DNA from: Rhynchonema sp. JSB1_4
Lineage: Eukaryota; Nematoda; Chromadorea; Monhysterida; Xyalidae
Direction of reading: 5' to 3'
Length of the DNA stretch: 64,000 bases
NCBI GenBank assembly: GCA_030248065.1
Contig: JASAMV010008502.1
Coordinates: 1-64,000 of the forward strand
Shown: one piece after another, positions 48,072 through 57,536 of the stretch
How the letters are laid out: each line of letters begins with the position of its first letter
Position numbering within the stretch: position 1 is the stretch's first letter
Made by a program: the position numbers and the translations under genes
Notes under the pieces: generated by a model
Database searches by the model: none
The model's input: the letters and a program-made list of their open reading frames with translations, nothing else
What the model was told of the DNA's origin: nothing

Positions 48072-48490
48072 TACTTGCGTATTTTTCCGCAAAATATATT
48101 TTTGAAAAAAAACCGTTTTTTTTCCGGAAAAAAACCGTTTTTTTTCCAAATATTTTTCCAGTACTTAAGGATACCCATGGTCCAAAAACGCCTATTTTGG
48201 AGAAAATTTTGTCGGGAAATGGCCTGAAACAGGCTAAAAATGCACTTGGAGATTAAAAAGTGCTCATTTTGAACTGTTTAGCACCGATTTACATTGGTTT
48301 TGACAACATTCTTTCGCAACCTTTGAAAATATTTCGGAAATTTTTGGAAAAAAACCGTTTTTTTTCCAAAAGTTGCCACTTGGAAAAATTTCCGGAAAAA
48401 TAAAAACGTATTTTTCCGGGCCTCGGAAAAAAACGGTTTTTTTTCGGTTTTTTTCCGAAAAAAAACGGTTTTTTTTCCGGCCCGCAAGTA
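48072..48490. mobile_element. Mariner-type MITE C, copy 2
   Basis: Same ends as 44652-45077, in reverse order, with TA flanks. It is inserted within a GTTGACGATAGATAG repeat of F6. Confidence 0.88.
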
Positions 48491-48528
48491 TACGATAGAT
48501 AGATGAATTTGGGGGGGGGCCCCCCCCG

Positions 48529-48828
48529 GTGCCTGATTCGTAAAGGAAAGGTGAAACGAGGTGAAACATTGATCAAGCATGGGTCGCTGGTGACGGGACG
48601 CTTTGTTCCCAGTGACAGACCGTCCCGCACACCTCATCCTGTGCCGGACGGCGCGGTTTGTTTCACTTTCTTCCTCGATAACGCCGACAAGTTATTGTCT
48701 GGCGGTAGACAAGTGCGGGAAGCTCGAATTTACTGTCCGTTTCGTTCTAAAACTTTTCTGGAGCTTCGAAATGAACACCGCAACACCTTGATGAAGATTC
48801 TGAAACAACGCCGATATTGCCCATCAAT
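48529..48828 (+). pseudogene. Orphan coding-like fragment in F6
   Basis: A stop-free stretch translating to a charged sequence with segments GAVCFTFFLDNADKLLSGGR and ARIYCPFRSKTFLELRNEHR. It is cut by a foldback element at about 48826. The composition looks protein-coding but no family is recognised. It could be a transposase remnant or captured host exon. Confidence 0.3.
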
Positions 48829-49333
48829 GGGTGGAATTCACAAAACAAAGTCAAGCTCACCGTCAAAGTTCAAAGCCAGATGTTTCCGCGTCACGCTGGC
48901 TCGTGCAGCAGACGCAATTTTCTAAACAAAGGGTCAACTTTGACGCATTATTGTGCAAGACTGGATGCTTACCTGAAAGTATTTCTGAGTTTCATGAATT
49001 TCTGAAAAGAGGCAAAGAAATGAACAGACGATCACCAACGGAGGTGCAAAAAATTTTGACTGCGGCCAATGATCGCCACATTATTTCAATACCATTAGTC
49101 AGAAATTATTATAACTCAGAAATAATCTTCAGAAACGCTTGTGCTACGTCCTTAAAATAACAGTATCCCGAGAAACGCATCCAATCATGCCCAATAATGT
49201 GTCAAAGTTGACCCTTCGTTTAGAAAATTGCGCCTGCTGCACGAGCCAGCGTGACGCCGAAAAATCTGACTTTGAACTTTGACGTTGAGCTTGAGGGTGA
49301 GCTTGACTTTGTTTTGTGAATTTCACCCAATGA
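48826..49333. mobile_element. Foldback MITE with ~150-bp arms
   Basis: Arms at about 48829-48975 and 49185-49328 are near-perfect inverted copies, including ggtggaattcacaaaac and its complement. The unique centre has no recognised content. Confidence 0.75.
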
Positions 49334-49361
49334 CGTTGCGTTGCTTAATCACACACAAAGG

Positions 49362-49586
49362 GTGATATTTTCGAAACGGTGTAAAGGTCAGTTGGGTGTA
49401 AAGGGCGGTGGAAAGCTCGGTCGACAGCTCAGTGTGATAGACCTCGGTGTAAACTTGAAACATTCCACGTTAATAACAGGCAATGTTTCACGTTTACACC
49501 GAGCTACGCCGACCGAGCTTTCGACCGAACTTTACACCGACCTTTACGCCCAACTGACCTTTACACCGTTTCGAAAATTCCACCTA
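49362..49586. mobile_element. Foldback MITE with ~105-bp arms
   Basis: Arms starting gatattttcgaaacggtgta and their inverted partner (to 49586). Arms contain near-repeats of ggtgtaaagg and gctcggtcg. Confidence 0.75.
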
Positions 49587-49779
49587 TAGAATGCAGTCAC
49601 TAAAATGTTTCAGACCCGCAGCAACGTGGGTGTTCTGCCAGATTATTTTCAGATGAAACTGTTTTGTAACAATCACAAATAGCACAGAGTGGCTAGGAGT
49701 GACTGAACGTGAAAATCAGGATTGATTTAATGAATTCTTATATGATCATTGTGCGACCAATTTCTCCCCGATTTTGCCC

Positions 49780-50317
49780 TCAAGGCGTCAATATCGGCCC
49801 AAAATGACGAAAATTAGTGTAAAATCGGTGGTTTTTAACTCAAAATACTCGAAATTCATGCGCTACACACAAAATACAACGTTTTCACACGATTCTACGC
49901 ATGATTAAAAACATCAAATTTTTTACCCAAGCGCGAACCCCCCAGGCCATCGGCTCTGATACAGCAGGTATCCCCCTCTCTGAGCCCGGTACAGTGGGTA
50001 TCCCCCCTCCAAAGTACCTCTATAGTCTGTTGATTAAATATCGACATAGTGTTGTAACCCCATGCAGGCAAATTTGGAGCGGGTTAGGTAAACACAAATG
50101 TTTCACCCTTGCCAACACAGGCTGCTGGCATTCAACACTAGTGGTTCTGTATGACATAAAACCACGTGGTCTGCCATCCAACCAAAACGACTGATGTTTA
50201 ACTCCAACAGCCTGAGTTGACAAGGGTGAAACATTTGTGTTTACCTCACCCGCTCCAAATTTGCCTGCATGGGGTTACAACGCTATGTCGATATTTAATC
50301 AACAGACTATAACACTG
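49780..50317 (-). mobile_element. F1-family hAT fragment, split by S-family MITE
   Basis: A reverse copy of the 41649-42110 family (ggtatccccc motifs, acgttttcacacgattc core). Its left end is missing. The right terminus acctc/acactg is interrupted by the MITE at 50023-50309. Confidence 0.75.
50023..50309. mobile_element. Mariner-type foldback MITE S, copy 2
   Basis: Same TAGTCTGTTGA ends as 13150-13450, with TA at 50021-50022 and 50310-50311. It sits inside the terminal repeat of an F1 element. Confidence 0.9.
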
Positions 50318-51273
50318 CTGACAATTGGAAAAAATTGTGCGCTGCGCGCGACTAAAGCACTTTTCAACGTAAAAATTGCGCAAAAACTTCGAAACATCAA
50401 GAAACACGACCCCTGCACCAAAAGAAAAGCGAAAATGCCAACTTGCGGGGGTGGGCTGCTGTTTAGGGCAGGGGTAAAGGCAACCAGCAGTGCTTTGCAC
50501 TCTTCACCCTTCACTCTTTATCGGATTCACACGCAAATCACGGGCCGCGAGACGTGGCTACAGTAACAGGTGTGTAAGTATTCAGGGTGATACGGTATGG
50601 TCTAAGAGTGCAACGCACGGCTGGTTTGCCTTTAGATACTAGCACGGGCCGGGGGGGTGCCAACTTGAGGGGGGGTTGGTTTTTCTAGGGTAGGTGCCAA
50701 AGCCAAGTTGGGGCTGGGGGTGTTTTTTTTGGTGTCCGTCTGGTACGAAAAGTGGGGGTGCCACTTTTTTCAACAAACCCACATCAATACCTTCAACATT
50801 CCGATAGAGAGACACTGATAATGAACCAGAACGCCAAAGAAGTAATTGCAAGTTTGAAATTGACACGGATAATTGTTTCCTTTGCGAATCAGGCACCGAT
50901 GTTTTCTTAAAGATTTCTATCTCCTCTACTGGAGGCTACCCAAGATACCCCTATGGTCCGTCAAAAGGCGAAAAAAGGCCGTTTTTTGCATGCAATTTTA
51001 CTGCAAAATTGGCCTAAAAATGGGTATTTTTTGACATTTTTGCCGAAAATTGGCCTAAAATGACCATTTTTGGGTGTCTGCGCGCGGAGCGCGCGATTTT
51101 TGGGGGTCCCGAGGTCGAAAAACACCTATTTTTGCCTTTGAAAACCATAAATCTACTTACTCGAGATACCATTTGGGGTCGGCTCGAGATAGATACCCTT
51201 CCCCCCCATCCCCCCCCTAAGGGTTGACTCGAGATAGATACCCCTTAGGGGGGGGAATCCCCCCCCATCCCCC

Positions 51274-51665
51274 CAGTGTAGTTCCTGGTCCGGCGCGGCG
51301 GTTAGTGTACCTACCCCTTTTTTCCGTGAGGCGGTTAGTGTTCCTCCCTGGGGGGGAAGGGGGGGGGAAGACCCAAAATCAGGAAAAAGTCACTTTTTGA
51401 GGTAGAAAATTTGACCTATTTTTACCACTTTTTGGAAAAAATTTTTCAGAACAAGGGTATTTTGGCGACTTTTGAGAACATTGACCTAAAAATCACACAT
51501 TTTAGGCCTAAAAATGCCCATTTTAGGCCTAAAAATGGCCATTTTAGGCAAAAGTTGAGGCGGTTAGTGTACCTGACGCGGCGGTTAGTGTACTAGTGTA
51601 CCTTGGTCGCGGCGGTTAGTGTACCTTAGGGGGGGACCCCCCCTCCCCCCCCAGGAACTACACTG
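51274..51665. mobile_element. hAT MITE F3, copy 2
   Basis: Same ends and repeated motif as 46709-47105. It is inserted in a C-run of F7, so the target duplication cannot be read exactly. Confidence 0.88.
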
Positions 51666-51840
51666 TCCCCCCCAGCCACTACAGTGTTGCCGGATGACCC
51701 CCATAGCTCGGCCGGTCGGTACAGTAGGTAGGTTGATTTCACGCAGGCTTTTTTGGCGGTACAGTGGGTTGATTGCAAAGGCCTGGGTATGGGATGGGTA
51801 GCTACACCACTGCTTCTTTCTTCAAAACGATGACTGAAAA

Positions 51841-52275
51841 CAGTGTAGTGGCAGGCAGATGGTTGCAAGGTACCCTTGGGGGGGATGGATCCAGATGGTT
51901 GCAAGGTACCCCCCTACCCAGCCTCCAGAAGGTTGCAAGGTACCCCTGGGGTCCGAAAAAAGGGTGTTTTTTGCATGCTTTTTTCTGCAAAATTGGCCGA
52001 GAAAATGGTACTTTTTTGCATTTTGGCCGAAAATTTGCCCAAAATAGATATTATATGGTGGTTTGCGCGCGGAGCGCGCGATTTTTGGGGTTTTGAGGTC
52101 GAAAAACACCCATTTTTGCCTATAAAAACCATAAATTGATGGTTGCAAGGTACCCTCCGGGATGGTTGCAAGGTACCTACCCTTCCCCCCCCCATCCCCC
52201 CCCAAAGGGGTGGTTGCAAGGTACCTACTCCTTAGGGGGGGGGAATCCCCCCCATCCCCCCCAGCCACTACACTG
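51841..52275. mobile_element. hAT MITE F4, copy 1
   Basis: Ends CAGTGTAGTGGC and GCCACTACACTG, with duplication ACTGAAAA (51833-51840, 52276-52283). The motif GATGGTTGCAAGGTACC is repeated at both sides. The central hairpin is gcgcgcggagcgcgcg at about 52065. Confidence 0.92.
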
Positions 52276-52619
52276 ACTGAAAAGATCAAGAACTAGGAAA
52301 TGTTATTGCGCGAAGCGCAAAAATTTTGAAAATTTTGGTTCAAAAAATGGTAATTTCGTTCGAATTTAGGCATACCGGGCCGGGCTGCTCGGCCCGGCCC
52401 GGCCCGGTCCCCCCAAATCTCCGGCCCGGCCCGGTCGACCAAGTCCAAAATCGCGGCCCGGCCCGGCCCGTTTCCGATCTCTGGTACCCGGGGCCGATTA
52501 GGAAATAAAAATCTTTGGAAAATCATCCAGGTGCCCTTGATCATCAGGTTTAATCGTTACACGCAGCTGGCTGGGGCCGGGGGTCTATTTTTTTCACTGG
52601 GGTCATTTTGGGGGTTCAA

Positions 52620-52677
52620 TCTTGTGTAAAGGTCTTTGCGAAAGCGTGCAGATAAAATTTGAATTTGAATTTGAATT
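52620..52677 (+). mobile_element. Very short 3' tail of the non-LTR retrotransposon
   Basis: Matches the 3' UTR of the element at 42778-44155 (ggtctttgcg..., ataaaatttgaatttg) and ends in gaattt repeats. The M2 copy 1 sequence shows the site without it. Confidence 0.8.
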
Positions 52678-52802
52678 TATGGGGGGATCAATTATTGGGG
52701 GGTTATATTTTTCATTTGGCCCCCTGACGAAAAAATCTCTTTTAATAATGCCCCTAAAAATGGCCTGTTTAGGGTATTTTCTGCCTTTAACAGCGTTAAT
52801 TA

Positions 52803-53235
52803 CCGTAAAAACCTAAATACAGCCCCCCCGGAATAGAGCCCCCCCGTAATACAGCCCCCCCCCAAAAAGGGGTCAGTGAATTAATAGAGCCCCCCCCCCC
52901 GGAATAGAGCCCCATCTAAGTGACATCCCCTATACAGCAGTGTATTAACGCTTGATAGTGGTACACAAGTACATTTACGCACGTTTATTGTTAGTTCAGA
53001 GCACATAATACGCCTCTTATTGACGAATAGACACGAATAAATGCGGTTACAAGCGAAAAAACATCCTTTCAAACACCCTTTTCCGGGTTTTTAGGGGTAT
53101 TTCTGGGAACAATTTTTTCAGGTTTGGGTCAGTGAATTAACAGAAGCCCCCCGGAATAGAGCCCCCCCGTAATAGAGCCCCCAAAAATGGGGTCAGTGAG
53201 TTAATGGAGCCCCCCTTCTATTTAGGTTTTTACGG
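52803..53235 (+). mobile_element. M1, copy 2, inside M2
   Basis: CCGTAAAAACCTAAATA ends with TA flanks. It has the uninterrupted ggttacaagcg at the place where copy 1 carries the F1 element. Confidence 0.9.
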
Positions 53236-53471
53236 TATGCTTAAAAAACCGTATTCGGCTGAAAACGCAAGCTTAAACAACGTTTGACACAACAACACAG
53301 CCTTGCCATACCACTAATCTGTCTGTGGTACGGTGAAGGTTTGGGGGTGGGGTTCTATTAATGGAGGGGTCAATTAATGGGGGGTTCTATTTTGGATTTC
53401 GAGCCATTTGGGTGGGGTTCAATTAATGGGTGAGCGGGGGGTGCTATTTCCGACAATACGGTAGGGATCAT

Positions 53472-54102
53472 CAAGAGATTAGGATCGGGTAACCTCGCAC
53501 CTCGGCCCGGCCCGGCCCGACTGACCAAAACTCCGGCCCGGCCCGGCCCGATTTTGGGGTCAAACAAAGGAAAAAATGGTGAAAAAGACCAAAATTTTCT
53601 TGGGGAAAGCATGTTTAGGTATATTTTTGAGAATAGGTTTCTGTAAACCAGGTCTATTGAGCTGAGCCCCACAATAAAATGTGCACATGTTCTGCGCGTG
53701 GCGCAATTTTTGGAGATTTTTGGTCAAAAAATGCGCTTTTGGATTAAACTTTCAACAATTCGGGCACTCCTTCGATACTCGGGCAAAGGAACGATACTAT
53801 GTTACTGATTTCAGGGTTAGTTAGGCTTTCTTTTCAGGCCCAACCATTGTTGTTAGGCTTAGGCTTGGCCTACACGCAACGCAATGTATTATTAGGGGTG
53901 GCGGGGGCCTAAGCCTAAGCCCAAGCCTGAAAAGAAAACCTCAAATGTTCCTCTCTTGAGAACTGGGTCCCGAGTATCGAAGGAGTGCCGCAATTCGGGC
54001 CGGCAAGTCCGGCCCGACCCGGCCCGAGCCAAAAGTCCAAAACCCCGGCCCGGCCTGGCCTGGCCCGAACCTCGAGCCGGGCCGGCCCGATCCTAATCTC
54101 TG
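53472..54102. mobile_element. F5-family element with inner inverted repeat
   Basis: Ends AGAGATTAGGATCGGG and CCCGATCCTAATCTCTG, with CGGCCCGG blocks. An inner element (about 53763-53991) has ends gcactccttcgatactcggg and complement, and is flanked by CAATTC. It encloses inverted GCCTAAG repeats. Confidence 0.65.
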
Positions 54103-54313
54103 CAACTGCAACCCTCTACTCCTGCTGATAGGGAAGGGGAAGGGATCAGAGATTGCCCGACTGACTAAAACTCCGGCCCGGCCCGACCCGATTTGAAAGT
54201 CCAAAATTGCGGCCCGGCCCGGTCCGATTTTTTTGAGTCAAAGAAACAAATGGTTAAAAAAGCCAAAATTTGCCAAATTTTGTTGGGGAAACGATTTCAA
54301 CAATTTTCAGGCA
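54103..54313. mobile_element. F5-family fragment
   Basis: cagagattgcccgac at 54147 followed by CGGCCCGG blocks to about 54235. The right end is missing. Confidence 0.45.
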
Positions 54314-54723
54314 CCGTAAAAACCTAAATACAAGGGGGCTCTGCTCTATTAATTCACTGACCCCATTTTGGGGGATTCTATTCCGGGGGCCTCTATTAAT
54401 TCACTGACCCGAATCGGAAAAATTGTTCCCAGAAATACCCCAAAAAACCCCAGAAATGGGTTTGAAGGGATGTTGTTTTGCTTGTGATCGCATTTATTCG
54501 TGTCTACTGGTCAGTAGAAGGCGTATTATGCGCTCTAAACGAACAAAAAACGTGCATAAATGTACCTTGTGCACAACTATCAAGCCTTAATACACTACTG
54601 TATAGGGGATGTTACTTAGGCGGCTCTATTCCGAGGGGGGGCTCTATTAATTCACTGACCCTTTTTGGGGGGCTGTATTACGGGGGCTCTACTCCGGGGA
54701 GGGCTATATTTAGGTTTTTGCGG
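54314..54723 (-). mobile_element. M1, copy 3 (reverse)
   Basis: Same terminal repeats as M1 copies 1 and 2, with the interior in reverse orientation. Confidence 0.85.
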
Positions 54724-54789
54724 TATAAAAACAAAAAACCTGTAATTTTTGCAGCAAAAAATTTTCTTCCAAATAGAATCAGACACGGT

Positions 54790-54917
54790 CGGGCCGAAAA
54801 AACTCGGGCCGTGCCGGACTTCACGTTCCCGGCCCGAACTGTCGGGCCGGGCCGACCCCAGCCAGGACCTCGTCGGCCGGACCGGGCCGAGGTAATCCGG
54901 CCCGATTCCCACCTCTA
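54790..54917. mobile_element. F5-family fragment
   Basis: Ends ggcccgattcccacctct as in 46697-47571, with GGGCCG blocks. The left end is unclear. Confidence 0.5.
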
Positions 54918-55079
54918 GTACCAGGGCCACACCCAATACCCAATACCTTTTATTTGGTATTAGGTATGGGGTATTGGGTATTGCCCCCATGCCCACTCTC
55001 AACCACACGAAATATAAAAATTTCAGGCCATCGTTACTCAAACAACGAGCGCCATTCCCTGAAAAAAACAGCCATCAAA

Positions 55080-56940
55080 ATGGTGATCGTTGTCGCGCCC
55101 AAGTGTGTGAAAGCAACGGGAAAACCGGCCGACGAACTCGAACTACAGGTCTCGCAGGCGCTCGTCGATCTGGAGGCCAACAGTGACATTAAACAGCAGC
55201 TGAGAGAGTTGTATTTCTGCAAGGCAAAGGTACGTTATACGACGTTGCAGGTGCAGGGACGTGGGCAGTGTTGGAGGTACTCGGGAGGGGGATACCTACT
55301 GCACCGGACTCGGAGAGGGGGATATCTACGGTACCAGAGCCGATGGCCTGGGGGGGTTATGTACCTAGGGGGGTTAGGTTTTTGGGTGAAAATTTTTAAT
55401 GTTTTTATTATGTGTGGAATCGTGTGAAAACGTAGTATTTGCGCACGCAGAGCGCGAATTTTGGGTAATTTGAGGTAAAAACCACTGATTTTACACTAAT
55501 TTTGGCCATTTTGGTAAAAAATTGGCACTTTTTGGGCAAAATCGGGCGGGGGATACCTGCTGTACCTGGGTGAAAATCGGGGGGGGGATACCTGCGGTAC
55601 CACGCCAAATATTGGGGGGATACTAACTGTACCTTTGAAATGATGTTTTTTTTCGCTTGTAATCGCATTTATTCGAAAAAAACCGGTTTTTTTCGCCTGC
55701 CAGTATAGGTGGTTCTTTAGGGCGGGCTTAGGTTGAATCCGGAAACATTTCCGGAAAACGCCTTATTCTTGCAGCTGTTTTTCACTGCTGTTACATTATT
55801 TCTTGAGGATCGGAGACTCATTTCATTGTCGTGTGATTCAAGCTGGCCTTAAAATTGCTTCAGGAGCTGGACGCGCACGGCAAGAAGGCGCTGATCATCT
55901 ACGTGCCGGCGCCCCAGCTGAAGTCCTATCAGAAAATCCACAATCGACTTGTGCGCGAGCTCGAGAAGAAATTTAGCGGCAAATATGTGCTGATTGTCGC
56001 CTGGGTTTGTTGTTTATTCAGCGGTTATTTTACGGATGGTTATTTGCCTTTCTAATTTCTCCACATGAGCATGAGTTTTTAAATTCGTTGCTGCTTTGTT
56101 TCAGAGGCGCATCATTGCGAAACCGAAACGTGGCAAGAACACGAAACCGTTGAAACAGAAACGCCCGCGGAAGTGAGATGATGTGCTTTTATTTTGTTAT
56201 ATTTTTTTACAACCTTCGGTGCATTTTTTACAAACTTCGGTGCACAAACTTGTTAATCCCGGCACAGTGTTTTCTCACAATTTTTACTCAGGCCATTTAC
56301 ATTTACGCAGGGTTTTCATTTACAAACGAATGCAAATCACACTTAGAATTTCCACGACTGTCAAATGTAAACTTTTTTAGACTTTATTCTTGAGATTGTG
56401 TCAACTGAACCTTGCAGTCGTACGTTGACGTCGGTGCACAACGAAGTGCTCGCCGATCTGGTGTATCCGGCCGAGATTGTCGGCAAACGAATTCGTGTCA
56501 AGCTGGATGGCAAACGTGTGATCAAGGTGCATCTCGACAGAAGTCAGGAGACCAACGTTGGACACAAGGTTGCATCTAGCTTTGTTGTTGGCTAAACTTC
56601 AGACACACAAAAATAAAATTCAACTGTTGCTTGTTTCTTTGATGTCAACTTTATCCGTTGCCGTTGGTATGGTTGTATGTAGTTTGTTTTGGCTTCCAAG
56701 TGAAGTAAAAACATGGCTTTTCGCTTCAGAAATTTGCACCTAATTTTTGTATACCTCGAAAATGTGTGGTCGCACTCAGACTTCACCCATCAAGTGTAAA
56801 TTGCACCTGAACAATGAAAATAGATAGAGAGAATAAGAATTTTGACTGTTTCTCTTTTTCAGACCCAAACATTCGCGGCCGTCTACAAGAATCTGACGGG
56901 CAAAGAAGTCGTGTTCGAGTTTCCAGAAAATATCTACTAA
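55080..56940 (+). CDS. RpS7: 40S ribosomal protein S7
   Basis: A small-subunit component (eS7). Exons 55080-55229, 55864-56004, 56105-56172, 56418-56568 and 56863-56940 join in frame to 195 residues, the usual length. Diagnostic blocks: [57 protein letters not shown] followed by [61 protein letters not shown] follows the stop at once (56941). A 3' splice site (aaatttcag, ending 55026) lies 53 bases before the ATG. Intron 1 (55230-55863) carries transposon debris, which splicing evidently tolerates. Confidence 0.97.
55266..55706. mobile_element. Transposon debris in RpS7 intron 1
   Basis: An F1-type hAT start (cagtgttggaggtac) with its motifs and core, without a right end, then a scrap of M1 (about 55640-55675), then the right end of a T-family MITE (cgcctgccagtata). 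Confidence 0.75.
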
Positions 56941-56946
56941 AATAAA

Positions 56947-57536
56947 ATGAAAAGAAAAGCAAGTTTTTGGCCTCCATTACAACTCACAAGCAGCATGTTA
57001 TAGGCTAAACATTGTAATTGTTCTGTTGCTCCGTCTCTGTTTTCAAACATTATTAGTTGTTTGTTGGGCGCGAAGTCGTTGTTGTTGAAGTTTATTCTGA
57101 ATAAAAGAGCACCGGATTTGAAAACAGCTATTATTGACGTTTTTCGTTCATTGTGGGTTTCGGAAATTGACCCATGCGCTTTTTGCGCGCGATATTTTCG
57201 AAAACGAAGTTTGTGTGAAGATTTGTTGGGGTGCTTTGATTTGTGCCTGGCTGAGTTTTCACATTTACGCAGTTATTGTTTTTGGTTTTATACTCTCTTT
57301 TTATTGTGTGGATTTTTGATTCGAAGAATCACATTTGTATTTCGATACTCGTGTGGCACTTTAACAAGCGTTTTCTATCCATCAAGTTTGTGAAACCAAC
57401 GGTTTTGCAGACAACAAATTTTCTGAAACGCTGCACTGTGCTTATTGCATTCCGAGAAATACAACTGCACACTATGACATGAACCATATTCTGTCTGCTT
57501 TGCCTTCCTAACCCACCCCTCCATCATATTCGCAAG
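56947..57536. other. Spacer between RpS7 and SLC35F5
   Basis: About 590 bp with short ORFs only; nothing recognised. It should hold the SLC35F5 promoter or 5' UTR. Confidence 0.5.

Larger units (their letters stand above)
47643..50941. mobile_element. hAT-type element F6, level 4 of nest
   Basis: Starts CAGTGTAGTACTTGG and ends CTCCTCTACTG, with duplication GAGGCTAC (47635-47642, 50942-50949). The repeated motif GTTGACGATAGATAGAT lies at the left. An internal inverted pair ggtgcctgattcg (48529) / cgaatcaggcacc (50885) delimits about 2.3 kb with an orphan ORF and several MITEs, so F6 may be a composite. Confidence 0.65.
46668..51686. mobile_element. hAT element F7, level 3 of nest
   Basis: Ends CAGTGTGGTGGCAGG and GCCACTACAGTG, with perfect duplication TTGCCGGA (46660-46667, 51687-51694). 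The repeated subterminal motif is a variant of CTCGAGATAGATACCCC. It contains F5 (46697-47571), F6 (47643-50941) and F3 (51274-51665). Confidence 0.8.
45318..52483. mobile_element. F5-family hAT element, level 2 of nest
   Basis: Begins CAGCCGGCAGAGATCGG and ends TTTCCGATCTCTG, with the 8-bp duplication GTACCCGG at both sides (45310-45317, 52484-52491). CGGCCCGG-repeat blocks lie near both ends (45729-45800, 52375-52470). Most of its span is later insertions. Confidence 0.78.
45293..53461 (-). mobile_element. M2, copy 2: outermost shell of the transposon nest
   Basis: The left end (tgtattgtcggaaatag) and the right end (ctatttccgacaatacgg, then TA) are the two termini of one M2 element in reverse orientation. 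Outside the insertions its sequence follows M2 copy 1 (for example ccataccactaatctg near 53310). It is interrupted by the F5 element (45318-52483), a retrotransposon tail and M1 copy 2. Confidence 0.8.

Noticed and set aside
44640..48500. Open frames rich in Phe and Lys (FFFRKK-type)
   Set aside because: Translations of A/T-run palindromes in MITEs C and T.
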